A DNA stretch of 64,000 nt from CALDOK01 sp964481655 (GTDB taxonomy: Bacteria; Myxococcota_A; UBA796; JAFGLY01): NCBI GenBank assembly GCA_964481655.1, contig CAYZVO010000004.1, forward strand, positions 28,170 through 92,169, written 5' to 3'. The notes beneath the pieces were generated by a model. That model saw nothing but the letters and a program-made list of their open reading frames with translations. It had not been told where the DNA came from and did not search any database. Below, piece after piece: positions 37,711 through 46,608 of this stretch (the first letter of the stretch is position 1; each line of letters begins with the position of its first letter). Made by a program: the position numbers and the translations under genes.

Positions 37711-38928
37711 TCAGGAGCCGGAGCGCCAGCCGTTGTCCACGGTGAAGCGGACCCGGTAGATGTCGGCGAAGCTCGCCTCGTGGCCATCGAAGATCCGGTA
37801 GATGACGTCCATGTCGTGGCCCTTGACCTCCACCCACCAGTAGCCGTGCAGGGGGAAGTAGCGGCTGTCGTACATGCCCGGGAAGCCCTCGTAGCTGCGC
37901 TCGGCCCGGGCCGCGTCGATGGTGACCTCGGGGAAGGAGTGGGCCAGGGCTCGCTCGTTGAAGGTGTTGAGCAGGGTCATGTCGAAGATGGGCTCGAGCT
38001 GGGTGGCCTCGACCCCCGCCGCGCGCACGTGGCCCCAGCGGGCCAGGTCTTCGGTCTCGCCGCCGCCGCCGCCGGCGTTGACGTGCAGGGTGCCGAAGCG
38101 CCCACCGACCATGTAGACCTCCGAGGTGCCCGGATCGGCCATGAAGACCGCCCGGAGCTTCATCAGGCCGATGCTGTCCTCGACGATCTCGAGCAGCTCC
38201 GCCGGGGCCCCTTCGCGGTTGGCCTCGCCCTCGGGCACCAGGGTCATCAGCGGGTGGTGCATGAACACGATCATGTGGTCGTAGTCGCCGTTCTCCACCG
38301 CCCGGGGGATCCAGTAGAGCTGCTCCTTCCAGCGGGGGCCCAGGGCCTTCTTGTTGGAGTCGAGCACCAGGAAGCGCCAGGTGGCGTCCCGGACCTTGCA
38401 GTCGAAGGCGTACCAGCCGGCCACGCGGTTGTAGCCGATGTTGCTGCCCACCTCGGGGAAGGCCGCCCCGAAGCCCTCGAGGAAACGATCGCCGCGGAAC
38501 TCGCGCTCGCCCACCACGGGCACCACCGGCATCCGGATGCGGGGGCTCTCCGGATCGGTCTCCCCCTTGAGCAGGTTGCGGAAGGCCTGATCGAAGCTGT
38601 CCCAGGCCTTGGTGGTGGAGGCGGACACCAGGTCGCCCATCAACACGGTGAAGGCGAAGCGCTCGTGGCGCATCTGAGCGGCCAGATCCTCGATGATCAG
38701 GTCGCTCACGGAGTTGTCACCGGAGACCTGGTCTTCCTTGGCCTTGGCCTTCTCCTTCTCGGACCGCAGGGTGCCGAAGGAGTTGCCCACGACCGCGAAG
38801 GTCAGGGTGCGGGGCGCGGTCACGACCTGGCCGTCGTCGGCGTAGATGTCGTGGCCCCCGATCTTGTCGGGGTCGATGCCGCATGCGGAGAGGGTCAGCA
38901 GGGCGAGGAGGGCGAGCAGGCGCTTCAT
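37711..38928 (-). CDS. Degenerate calcineurin-like phosphoesterase lipoprotein
   Basis: This 405-aa lipoprotein (MKRLLALLALLTLSAC, Cys16) has a metallophosphoesterase-like layout. FAVVGNSFG stands where DxH is expected, VLMGDLVSAS matches GDxxD weakly, PVVGEREF replaces GNHE/D, MIVFMHHPLM keeps a His pair, and LHVNAGGGGGE resembles the last strand. Most metal ligands are changed, so catalysis is doubtful. It lies 94 bp downstream of glmS on the same strand. Confidence 0.7.
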   Translation of the reverse strand: MKRLLALLALLTLSACGIDPDKIGGHDIYADDGQVVTAPRTLTFAVVGNSFGTLRSEKEKAKAKEDQVSGDNSVSDLIIEDLAAQMRHERFAFTVLMGDLVSASTTKAWDSFDQAFRNLLKGETDPESPRIRMPVVPVVGEREFRGDRFLEGFGAAFPEVGSNIGYNRVAGWYAFDCKVRDATWRFLVLDSNKKALGPRWKEQLYWIPRAVENGDYDHMIVFMHHPLMTLVPEGEANREGAPAELLEIVEDSIGLMKLRAVFMADPGTSEVYMVGGRFGTLHVNAGGGGGETEDLARWGHVRAAGVEATQLEPIFDMTLLNTFNERALAHSFPEVTIDAARAERSYEGFPGMYDSRYFPLHGYWWVEVKGHDMDVIYRIFDGHEASFADIYRVRFTVDNGWRSGS

Positions 38929-39022
38929 GGTGGACTCCGAAAGCGTAGCTTGCCACCATCGGGGCCACCGCTCAACGCAGTCAGCGGCATTCTTACAAAG
39001 GTTCTTCAGAACGCCCGCTGGC

Positions 39023-40846
39023 TCACTCTACGGTGACGCTCTTGGCCAGGTTGCGGGGCTTGTCGATGTCGCAGTCCCGCAGGACGCCCACGTGGTAGGC
39101 CAACAGCTGCAGCGGGAGCACCGTGAGCAGCGGCGAGACCAGCTCGTGGCAGCGGGGCACGGCGATGGAGACGTGGCCCTGCTCGGCGGCTTCGGTGTCG
39201 CCCTCGGTGTGGATCATGATGACCTTGGCGCCGCGGGCCTTGACCTCCTGCACGTTGCTGAGGGTCTTCTCCCGGACCTGATCGTCGGGCATGACCACCA
39301 CCACGGGGGTGCCCTCCTCGAGCATGGCGATGGGGCCGTGCTTCATCTCGCCCGCGGGGTAGGCCTCGCAGGGGACATAGGCCACTTCCTTGAGCTTCAG
39401 CGCCCCCTCGAGGGCCACCGGCCAGGAGAAGCCGCGTCCCATGAACAGGGCGTAGCGGGCGTCCTTGATGGCGTGGGCGGCCTCGAGGATGGGCCCCTGC
39501 TCAGCCAGATAGCGCCCGACGGCGTCGGGCAGGGCCAGCATGTCTTCGGCCACTTCCTGGCCCACGTGGCGGGAGATCTGCCGGGTGCGGGCCAGCAGCA
39601 GGGAGAAGAGCAGCAGCGCGGTGACCTGGCTGGTGAAGGCCTTGGTGCTGGCCACGGCCAGCTCCGGCCCCGAGTGCACATAGGTGCCGCGGCCGCAGGC
39701 CCGGGCGATGCTGGAGCCGACCACGTTGACGATGCCGAGCACCTCGCCGCCCTTGAGCTGCACCTCGCGCACCGCCCCCAGGGTGTCGGCGGTCTCGCCG
39801 GACTGGCTGACCGCGAAGAACAGCGCGTCGCGCTGCACCAGGGGGTTGCGGTGGCGGTACTCGCTGCCGATGTGGGCGAAGGCGGGCACCCGCGCCAGGC
39901 GTTCGACCGCCATGCAGCCCACCAGGGCGGCGTGGTAGCTGGTGCCGCAGGCGAGCATCTCGACCGAGCCGATGCCCAGCAGATCCCGGGGGGTCAGCTC
40001 GAGCCCGCCCAGCTTGGCGTTGCCCTGGTCGGGGACCACGCGGCCGCGCATGCAGCGGCGGACGCTCTGGGGCTGCTCGTGGATCTCCTTCTGCATGAAG
40101 TGGTCGTACTCGCCCTTCTCCGCCACGCCCCACTCGTGGTCGATCTGCTCGACCTCCTTGTCGGTGCGGGCGCCGGAGAGCAGCACGGTGTGTACGCCGT
40201 CCGCGTCGATGCGCGCGATCTCGCCGTCGGAGAGGTAGATGACCCGCCGGGTGTAGCGGACCAGGGCCTGGGTGTCCGAGGCGATCAGGGTCTCGTCGTC
40301 GCCCAAGCCGATGACCATGGGGGAGCCGTTGCGGGCGGCCACGATCATGTCCGGGTGATCGGCGAAGACCACGGCGATGCCGTAGGTACCGTTGATCCGC
40401 TGCAGGGCCTGGCGCACCGCCGCCACCGGGTCGCCACGGTAGCAGTCGCGGATGAGGTGGGGCAGGACCTCGGTGTCGGTCTCGGAGCGCAGCTGCACGC
40501 CATCGCGCTGCAGCCGGGCGCGGATCTCCGAGGCGTTCTCGATGATGCCGTTGTGCACCACCGCGATGCGGCCCGTGACGTCCATGTGGGGGTGGGCGTT
40601 GTCCTGGGTCACGCCGCCGTGGGTGGCCCAGCGGGTGTGGGCGATGCCCACGTGCCCGACCTGTTCTTCGGGGACCGCCCCCGACAGCTCCGCCACGCGG
40701 CCCACCCTGCGGTAGAGGGTGAGGTCATCGGACTCGAGCACCGCCAGGCCCGCCGAGTCGTAGCCCCGGTACTCGAGGCGGCGCAGCCCATCGAGCAGGA
40801 CCGGGCTGGCCCTGCGGTAGCCGACGTAGCCAATGATTCCGCACAT
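39023..40846 (-). CDS. glmS: Glucosamine-6-phosphate synthase (isomerizing)
   Basis: This 607-aa enzyme makes glucosamine-6-phosphate from fructose-6-phosphate and glutamine, the first step to UDP-GlcNAc. The N-terminal glutaminase starts MCGIIGYVGYRRAS with Cys2 as nucleophile. VGIAHTRWATHGGVTQDNAHPH follows, and two SIS domains include MLACGTSYHAALVGC and FAVSQSGETADTLGAV. The C-terminal LARNLAKSVTVE-type end is typical. AGGAGA precedes the ATG. It is third in the coaD operon direction, after the TPR-TlpA gene. Confidence 0.97.
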   Translation of the reverse strand: MCGIIGYVGYRRASPVLLDGLRRLEYRGYDSAGLAVLESDDLTLYRRVGRVAELSGAVPEEQVGHVGIAHTRWATHGGVTQDNAHPHMDVTGRIAVVHNGIIENASEIRARLQRDGVQLRSETDTEVLPHLIRDCYRGDPVAAVRQALQRINGTYGIAVVFADHPDMIVAARNGSPMVIGLGDDETLIASDTQALVRYTRRVIYLSDGEIARIDADGVHTVLLSGARTDKEVEQIDHEWGVAEKGEYDHFMQKEIHEQPQSVRRCMRGRVVPDQGNAKLGGLELTPRDLLGIGSVEMLACGTSYHAALVGCMAVERLARVPAFAHIGSEYRHRNPLVQRDALFFAVSQSGETADTLGAVREVQLKGGEVLGIVNVVGSSIARACGRGTYVHSGPELAVASTKAFTSQVTALLLFSLLLARTRQISRHVGQEVAEDMLALPDAVGRYLAEQGPILEAAHAIKDARYALFMGRGFSWPVALEGALKLKEVAYVPCEAYPAGEMKHGPIAMLEEGTPVVVVMPDDQVREKTLSNVQEVKARGAKVIMIHTEGDTEAAEQGHVSIAVPRCHELVSPLLTVLPLQLLAYHVGVLRDCDIDKPRNLAKSVTVE

Positions 40847-40883
40847 GGTCTCTCCTGGGTCGTGCGCCGCGAGGGCGCGGGCT

Positions 40884-42767
40884 TCAGGGTTCCAGCAAGC
40901 CCCGTACCAACGCGTCCAGGCGCTGGTCGTGTCCCTCGTGGAAGCCCTGGAGCTGGCCTGCGACCTGCCCCTGGGCGTCGATGATCCGCGTCGCGGGGAC
41001 CGCCTCGATCCCCATGGCTCGGGAGACGGAGGGATCGAGGGCGAAGGTCAGCCCGAGCTCGCGAAAGCGCCCGAGGCCGCGACGATAGTCGGCCTCGGAC
41101 TGGTCCACCGAGACCGCCACGACGGTCACCGGCAGGCCATCCGCGGTCCAGCTGTCGAGCAGGCCGTCCACCATGGGCAGCTCGTCTGCGCAGGGCGCAC
41201 ACCAGCTGGCCCAGAACACCAGCACCACCAGCTGGCCCTCGAGCGCGTCGAATGACAGATCGCCCGCTGTGGTGGATAGCGTCCGGCCCGCCAGGGGCCG
41301 CTCGGGGGCGGCAGCGGGCAGCGGCTGAACGCCCGCTCCGGTCCAGACGGCGAGATCGGCCGAGACCGCCGTGACCAGCGCGTCCACCGAGGCGGGCCCG
41401 TGGTACAGCCGCTCCATCTCCGGGCGGGCGTCCTGGGACCCCAGCGCCGCGGCCAGGGCCAGGCTCTCGAGGGCGGCCTCGCGTCCGCCCTGCTGCTCCT
41501 GCAGGGCCGCGAGCTGCTCGAGGTCCTTGGGGGTGGGCTGCAGCAGGGAGGCGACGAGCTGGAAGCTCAGGGCCTGATCGTGACGGTCCAGGGCGTGCAG
41601 GGAGCTGGCCTGCAGCTCGAGCCCGCGGGCGATGACCAGCCGCCGCTGAGCGGCGTCCATGCCAGGCTCGCAGGCCAGCAGCAGCAGCGCCTGGCCCACC
41701 CAGGCCAGGGAGCGCTGGGGCTCCACGTCGAGGTGCAGCGCCGCGGCCTCGAGCAACAGCTCCGGATCGCTGCCGTCCAGCGCGATGGCGTCCCGGTAGG
41801 CGCGGCGGGCCTGATCCACCAGGCCGTCGTCCCGGAGGGTGCGGGCCCGGACGGTGGCGACCTGGGCCTGCTCGTAGCTGGTCAGCTGTGCGTCGACGCT
41901 GTCCTGGCCGGTGCGCGCCAGACCCTCGCCCAGGTGCTGGAGCATCAGCTGCCCATAGGGCAGCCGCGAGGGCAGCTCCAGCCCGGGGACCGCGGCGGAC
42001 ACGCCGTCAGCGGCCCGCGCGGCGTCCTGGCTCTCCTTGGCGCTGGCCAGGACCCACCAGGCGCCCAGCAGCAGCTCGGGATCGTGCTCGTCCAGCAGCT
42101 CCTGAGCGGCGTGGACAGCGGCCTGCCGCGCCTTGCGGACCCGGCGCTTGGGCACGCCGCGATCCCAGAGGGGCTCGGCCACCTCCGGGTGGCGGGGGTG
42201 CTGGTCGATGGAGGCCAGCGCGAGGGTCGCGGCCTCGCGGTAGGCGCCGGCGCCGACCAGGGCCTCGACCCTAAGCCGGGTGGCGGCCGGGGCGCGGGTG
42301 CCCAGGAGCAGCTCAGCGGCACGCTCGTCCTCACCGGCGTGCAGCAGGCCGCGGGCGAGCAGCTGCAAGCCCGCAGGCCCCTGGCCCGGCGCGGCGTCCT
42401 CGAGGGCGGCCAGGGCGGGGCCCAGCTCGGCGCCGGTGGCCTGGAGCAGCTTCGCCCAGGCGGCCAGGAGCACCATCTCCGGGCGCATGGGCTCCTGCGC
42501 GGCCAGCCAGCGATACTCGTCCACCACGGCCCAGCGCAGGTGGCTGGCGCTCGCAGCGCGGATGTAGGCGGCGTGGTCGCGCCAGTCGGCGTCGGGGGCC
42601 GACGCCAGCTGCTGGGCCTCGCGCAGGGCGCGCTCGTGCTCGCCGAGCAACAGCCAGGCCTCGACCACGGCGGGTGAGCTGGCCTCCGGAGCGGCCACGG
42701 CCGCCGTGCTCCAGGCCGGCCCAAGCAGGGCTCCCAGGAGCAGCGCGGCCGAGGCGACGCGGATCAT
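40884..42767 (-). CDS. Exported TPR protein with C-terminal TlpA-like thioredoxin domain
   Basis: This 627-aa protein has a signal peptide (about residues 1-25), a long Ala/Leu-rich TPR-like helical repeat region (about 30-450), and a TlpA/ResA-type thioredoxin domain (about 480-627) with VLVFWASWCAPCADELPMVDGLLD and VPATRIIDAQGQV. It is probably a periplasmic thiol-disulfide protein whose repeats bind a partner. The start overlaps the coaD stop (ATGA). Confidence 0.83.
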   Translation of the reverse strand: MIRVASAALLLGALLGPAWSTAAVAAPEASSPAVVEAWLLLGEHERALREAQQLASAPDADWRDHAAYIRAASASHLRWAVVDEYRWLAAQEPMRPEMVLLAAWAKLLQATGAELGPALAALEDAAPGQGPAGLQLLARGLLHAGEDERAAELLLGTRAPAATRLRVEALVGAGAYREAATLALASIDQHPRHPEVAEPLWDRGVPKRRVRKARQAAVHAAQELLDEHDPELLLGAWWVLASAKESQDAARAADGVSAAVPGLELPSRLPYGQLMLQHLGEGLARTGQDSVDAQLTSYEQAQVATVRARTLRDDGLVDQARRAYRDAIALDGSDPELLLEAAALHLDVEPQRSLAWVGQALLLLACEPGMDAAQRRLVIARGLELQASSLHALDRHDQALSFQLVASLLQPTPKDLEQLAALQEQQGGREAALESLALAAALGSQDARPEMERLYHGPASVDALVTAVSADLAVWTGAGVQPLPAAAPERPLAGRTLSTTAGDLSFDALEGQLVVLVFWASWCAPCADELPMVDGLLDSWTADGLPVTVVAVSVDQSEADYRRGLGRFRELGLTFALDPSVSRAMGIEAVPATRIIDAQGQVAGQLQGFHEGHDQRLDALVRGLLEP

Positions 42768-43258
42768 GCGGGGTCCGTGGCCTGGGCTCGACGTAGCGCC
42801 TCGATGGTCGCGGGCGGCGCGTAGTGCGAGATGTCGCCCCCGTTCACGAAGATCTCCTTGACCAGGGAGCTGGACACGAAGATGTGGCGGGGCGCGGGGA
42901 GCAGGAACACGGTCTCGATGTTCGGCGCCATGTCGCGGTTCGCCAGCCCGATCTGGAACTCGAACTCGAAGTCCGAGACCGCCCGCAGGCCGCGGATGAT
43001 GACCTCCGCTCCGATGCTGCGGCAGAAGTCCACCAGCAGGCCCTCGAAGGAGTCCACCTCGACATTGGGAAGATCGCAGGTGACCGCGTGGGCCAGGGCG
43101 ACGCGCTGGTCCTTGCCCAGCATGTAGCGCTTGGCGGAGTTGTCACCGACGCCGATGATCACCTTCGAGAACAGCCCGGCTCCGCGCCGGATGATGTCGA
43201 GGTGACCGAGGGTGATGGGATCGAAGCTACCAGCGTAGACCGCCACGGGGCCGGACAT
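42764..43258 (-). CDS. coaD: Phosphopantetheine adenylyltransferase
   Basis: This 164-aa enzyme adenylates 4-phosphopantetheine in coenzyme A synthesis. It has the nucleotidyltransferase motif VYAGSFDPITLGHLDIIRRG, RGLRAVSDFEFEFQIGLANR, and the C-terminal ISSS-like FVSSSLVKEIFVNGGDISHYAP. Start ATG 43258 follows GGAG; an ATG nine codons earlier is less likely. Length is standard. It begins the coaD, TPR-TlpA, glmS gene run. Confidence 0.95.
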   Translation of the reverse strand: MSGPVAVYAGSFDPITLGHLDIIRRGAGLFSKVIIGVGDNSAKRYMLGKDQRVALAHAVTCDLPNVEVDSFEGLLVDFCRSIGAEVIIRGLRAVSDFEFEFQIGLANRDMAPNIETVFLLPAPRHIFVSSSLVKEIFVNGGDISHYAPPATIEALRRAQATDPA

Positions 43259-43340
43259 GCGCACTCCAGGGTTGAGAACCCGCACCTTACCGTGGTGAGC
43301 GACGAGCGCAACGATCCGACGAGCTACCGGTGACCGCGGA

Positions 43341-44624
43341 TCAGTGCTGCGGACGGGGCGCCGCGGCGCCGAGATGGCGCGCCAACATCACGCGCAGGCG
43401 GTCCCCCGAGCGCACCGCCGCGAAGGACGGATCCATCGCGATGTCCCGGCGCAGCTCCACCTGGTACTCCGGCGCCAGGTGCTCCCGCTGCTCGACCACG
43501 GCCTCCAGCAGCTCCACGGCGCGGTCATCGAGCCCCTGCTCGGCGGCCACGACCGCCGCGTAGACGCCGAGGTAGGGCTGGGAGGGCGCGCTGGCCTCGG
43601 CCTGCTCCACCAGCGACACGGCCTCGTCGAAGCGGCCCAGCCGGGCCATCACCGTGGCCTTGCCAGCGAGGGCCCAAGCATCGGCGGGATCGTCGGCGAG
43701 CATCTGCTCGTACAGGGCGGCCTCGGATGAGTGCCGCCCGAGGCGCCGCTCGGTGCGCGCCAGGCGCCAGCGCAGCTCCTGCTCGCCGGGGCCCAGCCCC
43801 AGCACGTCCCGGTCCACCAACCAGCGGAAGTGGGCGGCGGACAGCTCGAAGCGATCCGCGGCGTAGGCGGAGCGGGCCAGCAGCTCGTGGGCCCCCCGGT
43901 CGGAGGGGTTGCGCTCGAGCCGCTCCCGCGCGAGCACGCCCAGCTCGTCGTCCTCTGGCACCACACCCCGGTACCAGGCGTAGTAGGCCACGCCGGTCGC
44001 GCGGTCGTCGGAGCTGGCCTCGGGGCCTTCCCGCAGCACGCGGACGACGTCACCCGGCTCACCCTCGGAGGTGGACCGGACGGCGGCGGTGCGCCCCCCG
44101 GTCGCGGCGGGGTGGGTGTCGAGGACGGTGGGCAGCACCCCCCGCCCCAGCACCAGCGCCACCCACAGGCAGAGCCGGCCCCCCCNNNNNNNNNNGTGGG
44201 GGGGGGACCCCCCCGGGGGCTGGGGTGGGGCGCCCACGTTGGGGGTCAGCCGGCGCGGGGGCGGGGGGGGGTGCGCCGCCGCGTCGATGGTCTCGAGCCA
44301 CAGCCCGCTGACGGTGACCAGCAGGGCGGTGACGAGGAAGCGCAGGTCCACATGCTCGCGCCAGGGGTGCGGCACCCGCGCGCGCTGGGTGTGCTCCAGC
44401 CAGACCCGCACGGGGCCGAGGGAGACACCGATGCCCTGCCCCTCCGCGAGGCGGCGGCCCCGCACCGCGAGATCCCGCCCGACCCGCACCACGGCGATGT
44501 CGGCGCCGGGGAACGGGACCGCGGCCGAGGGTGACTCCCCGATGCGCACGATGTGGCGCACCCGCACGACGCGGTCGGCGACGGGGGACCCGTGGAGGCT
44601 CACGCTGACGGCGAGATCACCCAT
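43341..44624 (-). CDS. TPR-like membrane protein interrupted by assembly gap
   Basis: The frame covers 427 codons but includes ten N bases (44186-44195), so the centre is unreliable. The N-terminal ~90 residues are a beta-rich module (VRVRHIVRIGESPSAAVPFPGADIAVVRVGRDLAVRG), FHA-like in pattern, followed by a hydrophobic helix (LRFLVTALLVTVSGLWL). After a Pro-rich gap come Ala/Leu-rich TPR-like repeats (ARSAYAADRFELSAAHFRWLV, AEALYEQMLADDPADAWALAGKATVMARLG). The two halves may be out of frame in the true sequence. Confidence 0.6.
   Translation of the reverse strand: MGDLAVSVSLHGSPVADRVVRVRHIVRIGESPSAAVPFPGADIAVVRVGRDLAVRGRRLAEGQGIGVSLGPVRVWLEHTQRARVPHPWREHVDLRFLVTALLVTVSGLWLETIDAAAHPPPPPRRLTPNVGAPPQPPGGSPPHXXXXGGRLCLWVALVLGRGVLPTVLDTHPAATGGRTAAVRSTSEGEPGDVVRVLREGPEASSDDRATGVAYYAWYRGVVPEDDELGVLARERLERNPSDRGAHELLARSAYAADRFELSAAHFRWLVDRDVLGLGPGEQELRWRLARTERRLGRHSSEAALYEQMLADDPADAWALAGKATVMARLGRFDEAVSLVEQAEASAPSQPYLGVYAAVVAAEQGLDDRAVELLEAVVEQREHLAPEYQVELRRDIAMDPSFAAVRSGDRLRVMLARHLGAAAPRPQH
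44186..44195. other. Assembly gap (10 N)
   Basis: Ten Ns lie in an extremely C/G-homopolymeric stretch: a C run before and a G run after. The number of Ns is probably a placeholder, so the real gap length and the frame of the surrounding gene are unknown. Confidence 0.95.
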
Positions 44625-44837
44625 GGCGCACCAACCCTGGACGCCGCGCGCCGTGCGCGACGGGTCGAGAAGGCTTCACCAGGTAGGGCTTTTCCACGAT
44701 CCTCCCGACACCTCGAGGTCCGGTCGGGTTCCGCAGAACCGGGGTCATGACACACCTTCATCATAGACGATGCTCCGTGCGCTGACACGTCCTTTGCAAG
44801 CGGTCGGAGCAGCGATAGGCAGCACTGCGGAGCTCCC

Positions 44838-45581
44838 ATGACCACAGCAGCGGCCCTCATCATCGGAGAGGAGATCCTCGGCGCGACGTTCGAGGACGAA
44901 AACGGCCCTTGGCTGCGGCGTTGGCTGCGGGGGCGTGGGCTCGAGCTGCGGCGGCTGGTCTACCTCCCGGACGACCGGGCGCTCATCGCCGAAGAGCTCG
45001 CACGCCTCACCCCCTCCCACGACTGGGTCTTCACCTCCGGCGGCGTGGGCCCGACCCACGACGACGTCACCTTCGAGGCGGTCGCCGAGGCCGTCGGCTG
45101 CGGCATCCGGCGCCACCCCGAGCTGGTGCGGGTCCTGCAGCGGCGCCTGGGAGACCGCTTCCACGAGGGCGCCCTGCGCATGTGCGACGTGCCCGAAGAC
45201 GCGCAGCTGTGGTGGGACGGTGAGATCGAATACCCCGTGGTCGCCGTGGCCAACGTGGTGATCCTGCCGGGGATCCCCTCCCTGTTCCGCGCCAAGCTCG
45301 ACGACGTGGCCCACCGCTTCGAGGGGCGCCTGCCCCAGCAGCGGACCGTGCGCTGCACCCTGCACGAGTCCTACTTCGCGGCGGAGCTCGAGGCCCTGGC
45401 CGAGCGCCACCCGGCGGTGCGCATCGGCTCCTACCCGCGCAGCGGTGACGACCAGCCCTGGCGGGTGCAGCTGATCCTCGAGGGCCACGAACCCGAAGCC
45501 CTCGAGCGCTGCGAGGGCGAGCTACGGGCCCTGCTCGGGGACGCCGCCCTGGAGCGCGAGGATCCGCTCAGCCAGCCGTGA
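44838..45581 (+). CDS. CinA-N/MoaB-like molybdopterin-binding-domain protein
   Basis: This 247-aa protein matches the N-terminal half of CinA: AALIIGEEILGATFEDENGPWLRRWLRGRG, DWVFTSGGVGPTHDDVTFEAVAEAVG, and VVILPGIPSLFRAKL. CinA-type proteins have pyrophosphatase or nicotinamide-nucleotide roles. The C-terminal deamidase domain is absent, as in many short homologs. GGAG is 6 nt before the ATG. Its last 60 bp overlap the convergent mutY gene on the opposite strand. Confidence 0.87.
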   Translation: MTTAAALIIGEEILGATFEDENGPWLRRWLRGRGLELRRLVYLPDDRALIAEELARLTPSHDWVFTSGGVGPTHDDVTFEAVAEAVGCGIRRHPELVRVLQRRLGDRFHEGALRMCDVPEDAQLWWDGEIEYPVVAVANVVILPGIPSLFRAKLDDVAHRFEGRLPQQRTVRCTLHESYFAAELEALAERHPAVRIGSYPRSGDDQPWRVQLILEGHEPEALERCEGELRALLGDAALEREDPLSQP

Positions 45582-46580
45582 CAGCGGCGGGCCGTCCGCG
45601 GCCTCAGACCTCCACCAGCGCAGGTCCGCGGCGAGCTCGCAGTCGTCGGGCAGCGCCAGCTCGAAGACCCTGACGCGCCAGTGTTGGTGGGTGAAGATGT
45701 GCTCCACCGTCCCCACCGGCCAGGCCGCGGCCGCGCAGCCGGGGGCCAGCCCCTGCAGCAGCGCCGAGAGCACCGCGTCCGCGTCGCCGCCCGGATCGAC
45801 CACCCCATCGGGCGGGCCCCACAGCCCGGCGAGCAGCCCCGTGGCGGGGCGCTGGGTCAGGGCGACGGCCCCACCCCGCCGGGCGATCAGCGCCACCGCG
45901 CTCACCGCCCTGGGCGCCTTGCGGGGGGCGCTGATCGGCAGCTCGGCCTGGTGGCCCGCGGCCCGGGCGAGGCAGTCCTCGGCCAGGGGGCAGCGTCCGC
46001 AGCGCGGGGCCTTGGGGATGCAGATCGTGGCGCCCAGATCCATCAGCGCCTGGTTGAAGTCCCCCGCCCGCCCCGTCGGCAGGCGGGCCTCCAGCCACCC
46101 GCGGACCCGGCGGGCGCCCGGGCCACTGGCGACCACCACGTCGATGTCGTCGAGCCTGGCCACCACCCGCCGCAGGTTGCCGTCCACCGCGACGGCGTCG
46201 CGCCCGAACGCGATGGAGGCGATGGCCGCGGCGGTATACTCGCCCACCCCCGCCAGGGCACGCAGGCCCGCTGGGGTGTCCGGGAAGCCCCCCAGCGCCA
46301 CCACCTGCCCCGCGGCCTCGTGCAGGTTGCGGGCCCGCCGGTAGTAGCCGAGCCCCGACCAGGCCCCCAGCACGTCCTCGAGGCTCGCCTCGGCCAGGGC
46401 CTCCACCGTGGGCCAGCGCTCCAGGAAGCGCTCGTAGTAGGGCGTGGCGGCCTCGATCCGGGTCTGCTGGAGCATGATCTCCGACAGCCAGGTGTGGTAG
46501 GGCGTCGGGTCCCGCCGCCAGGGCAGGTCCCGCTGTTCGGCCTCGTACCAGGCGAGCAAGCGGCGGGTGGTCGGGTGCAT
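45522..46580 (-). CDS. mutY: A/G-specific adenine glycosylase
   Basis: This 352-aa base-excision enzyme removes adenine opposite 8-oxoguanine. It has WLSEIMLQQTRIEAATPYYERFL (catalytic Glu), the helix-hairpin-helix LRALAGVGEYTAAAIASIAFG, the catalytic Asp in AVDGNLRRVVAR, and the 4Fe-4S cluster cysteines CIPKAPRCGRCPLAEDC (C-X6-C-X2-C-X5-C). A Nudix-like C-terminal domain (VALTQRPATGLLAGLWGPPDG) recognises 8-oxoG. It is divergent from the membrane-protein gene with only 28 bp between starts, so promoters overlap. Confidence 0.95.
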   Translation of the reverse strand: MHPTTRRLLAWYEAEQRDLPWRRDPTPYHTWLSEIMLQQTRIEAATPYYERFLERWPTVEALAEASLEDVLGAWSGLGYYRRARNLHEAAGQVVALGGFPDTPAGLRALAGVGEYTAAAIASIAFGRDAVAVDGNLRRVVARLDDIDVVVASGPGARRVRGWLEARLPTGRAGDFNQALMDLGATICIPKAPRCGRCPLAEDCLARAAGHQAELPISAPRKAPRAVSAVALIARRGGAVALTQRPATGLLAGLWGPPDGVVDPGGDADAVLSALLQGLAPGCAAAAWPVGTVEHIFTHQHWRVRVFELALPDDCELAADLRWWRSEAADGPPLSRLAERILALQGGVPEQGP

Positions 46581-46608
46581 CGTCGGGGGAGCCGTTAGCC
46601 TTCACGGG

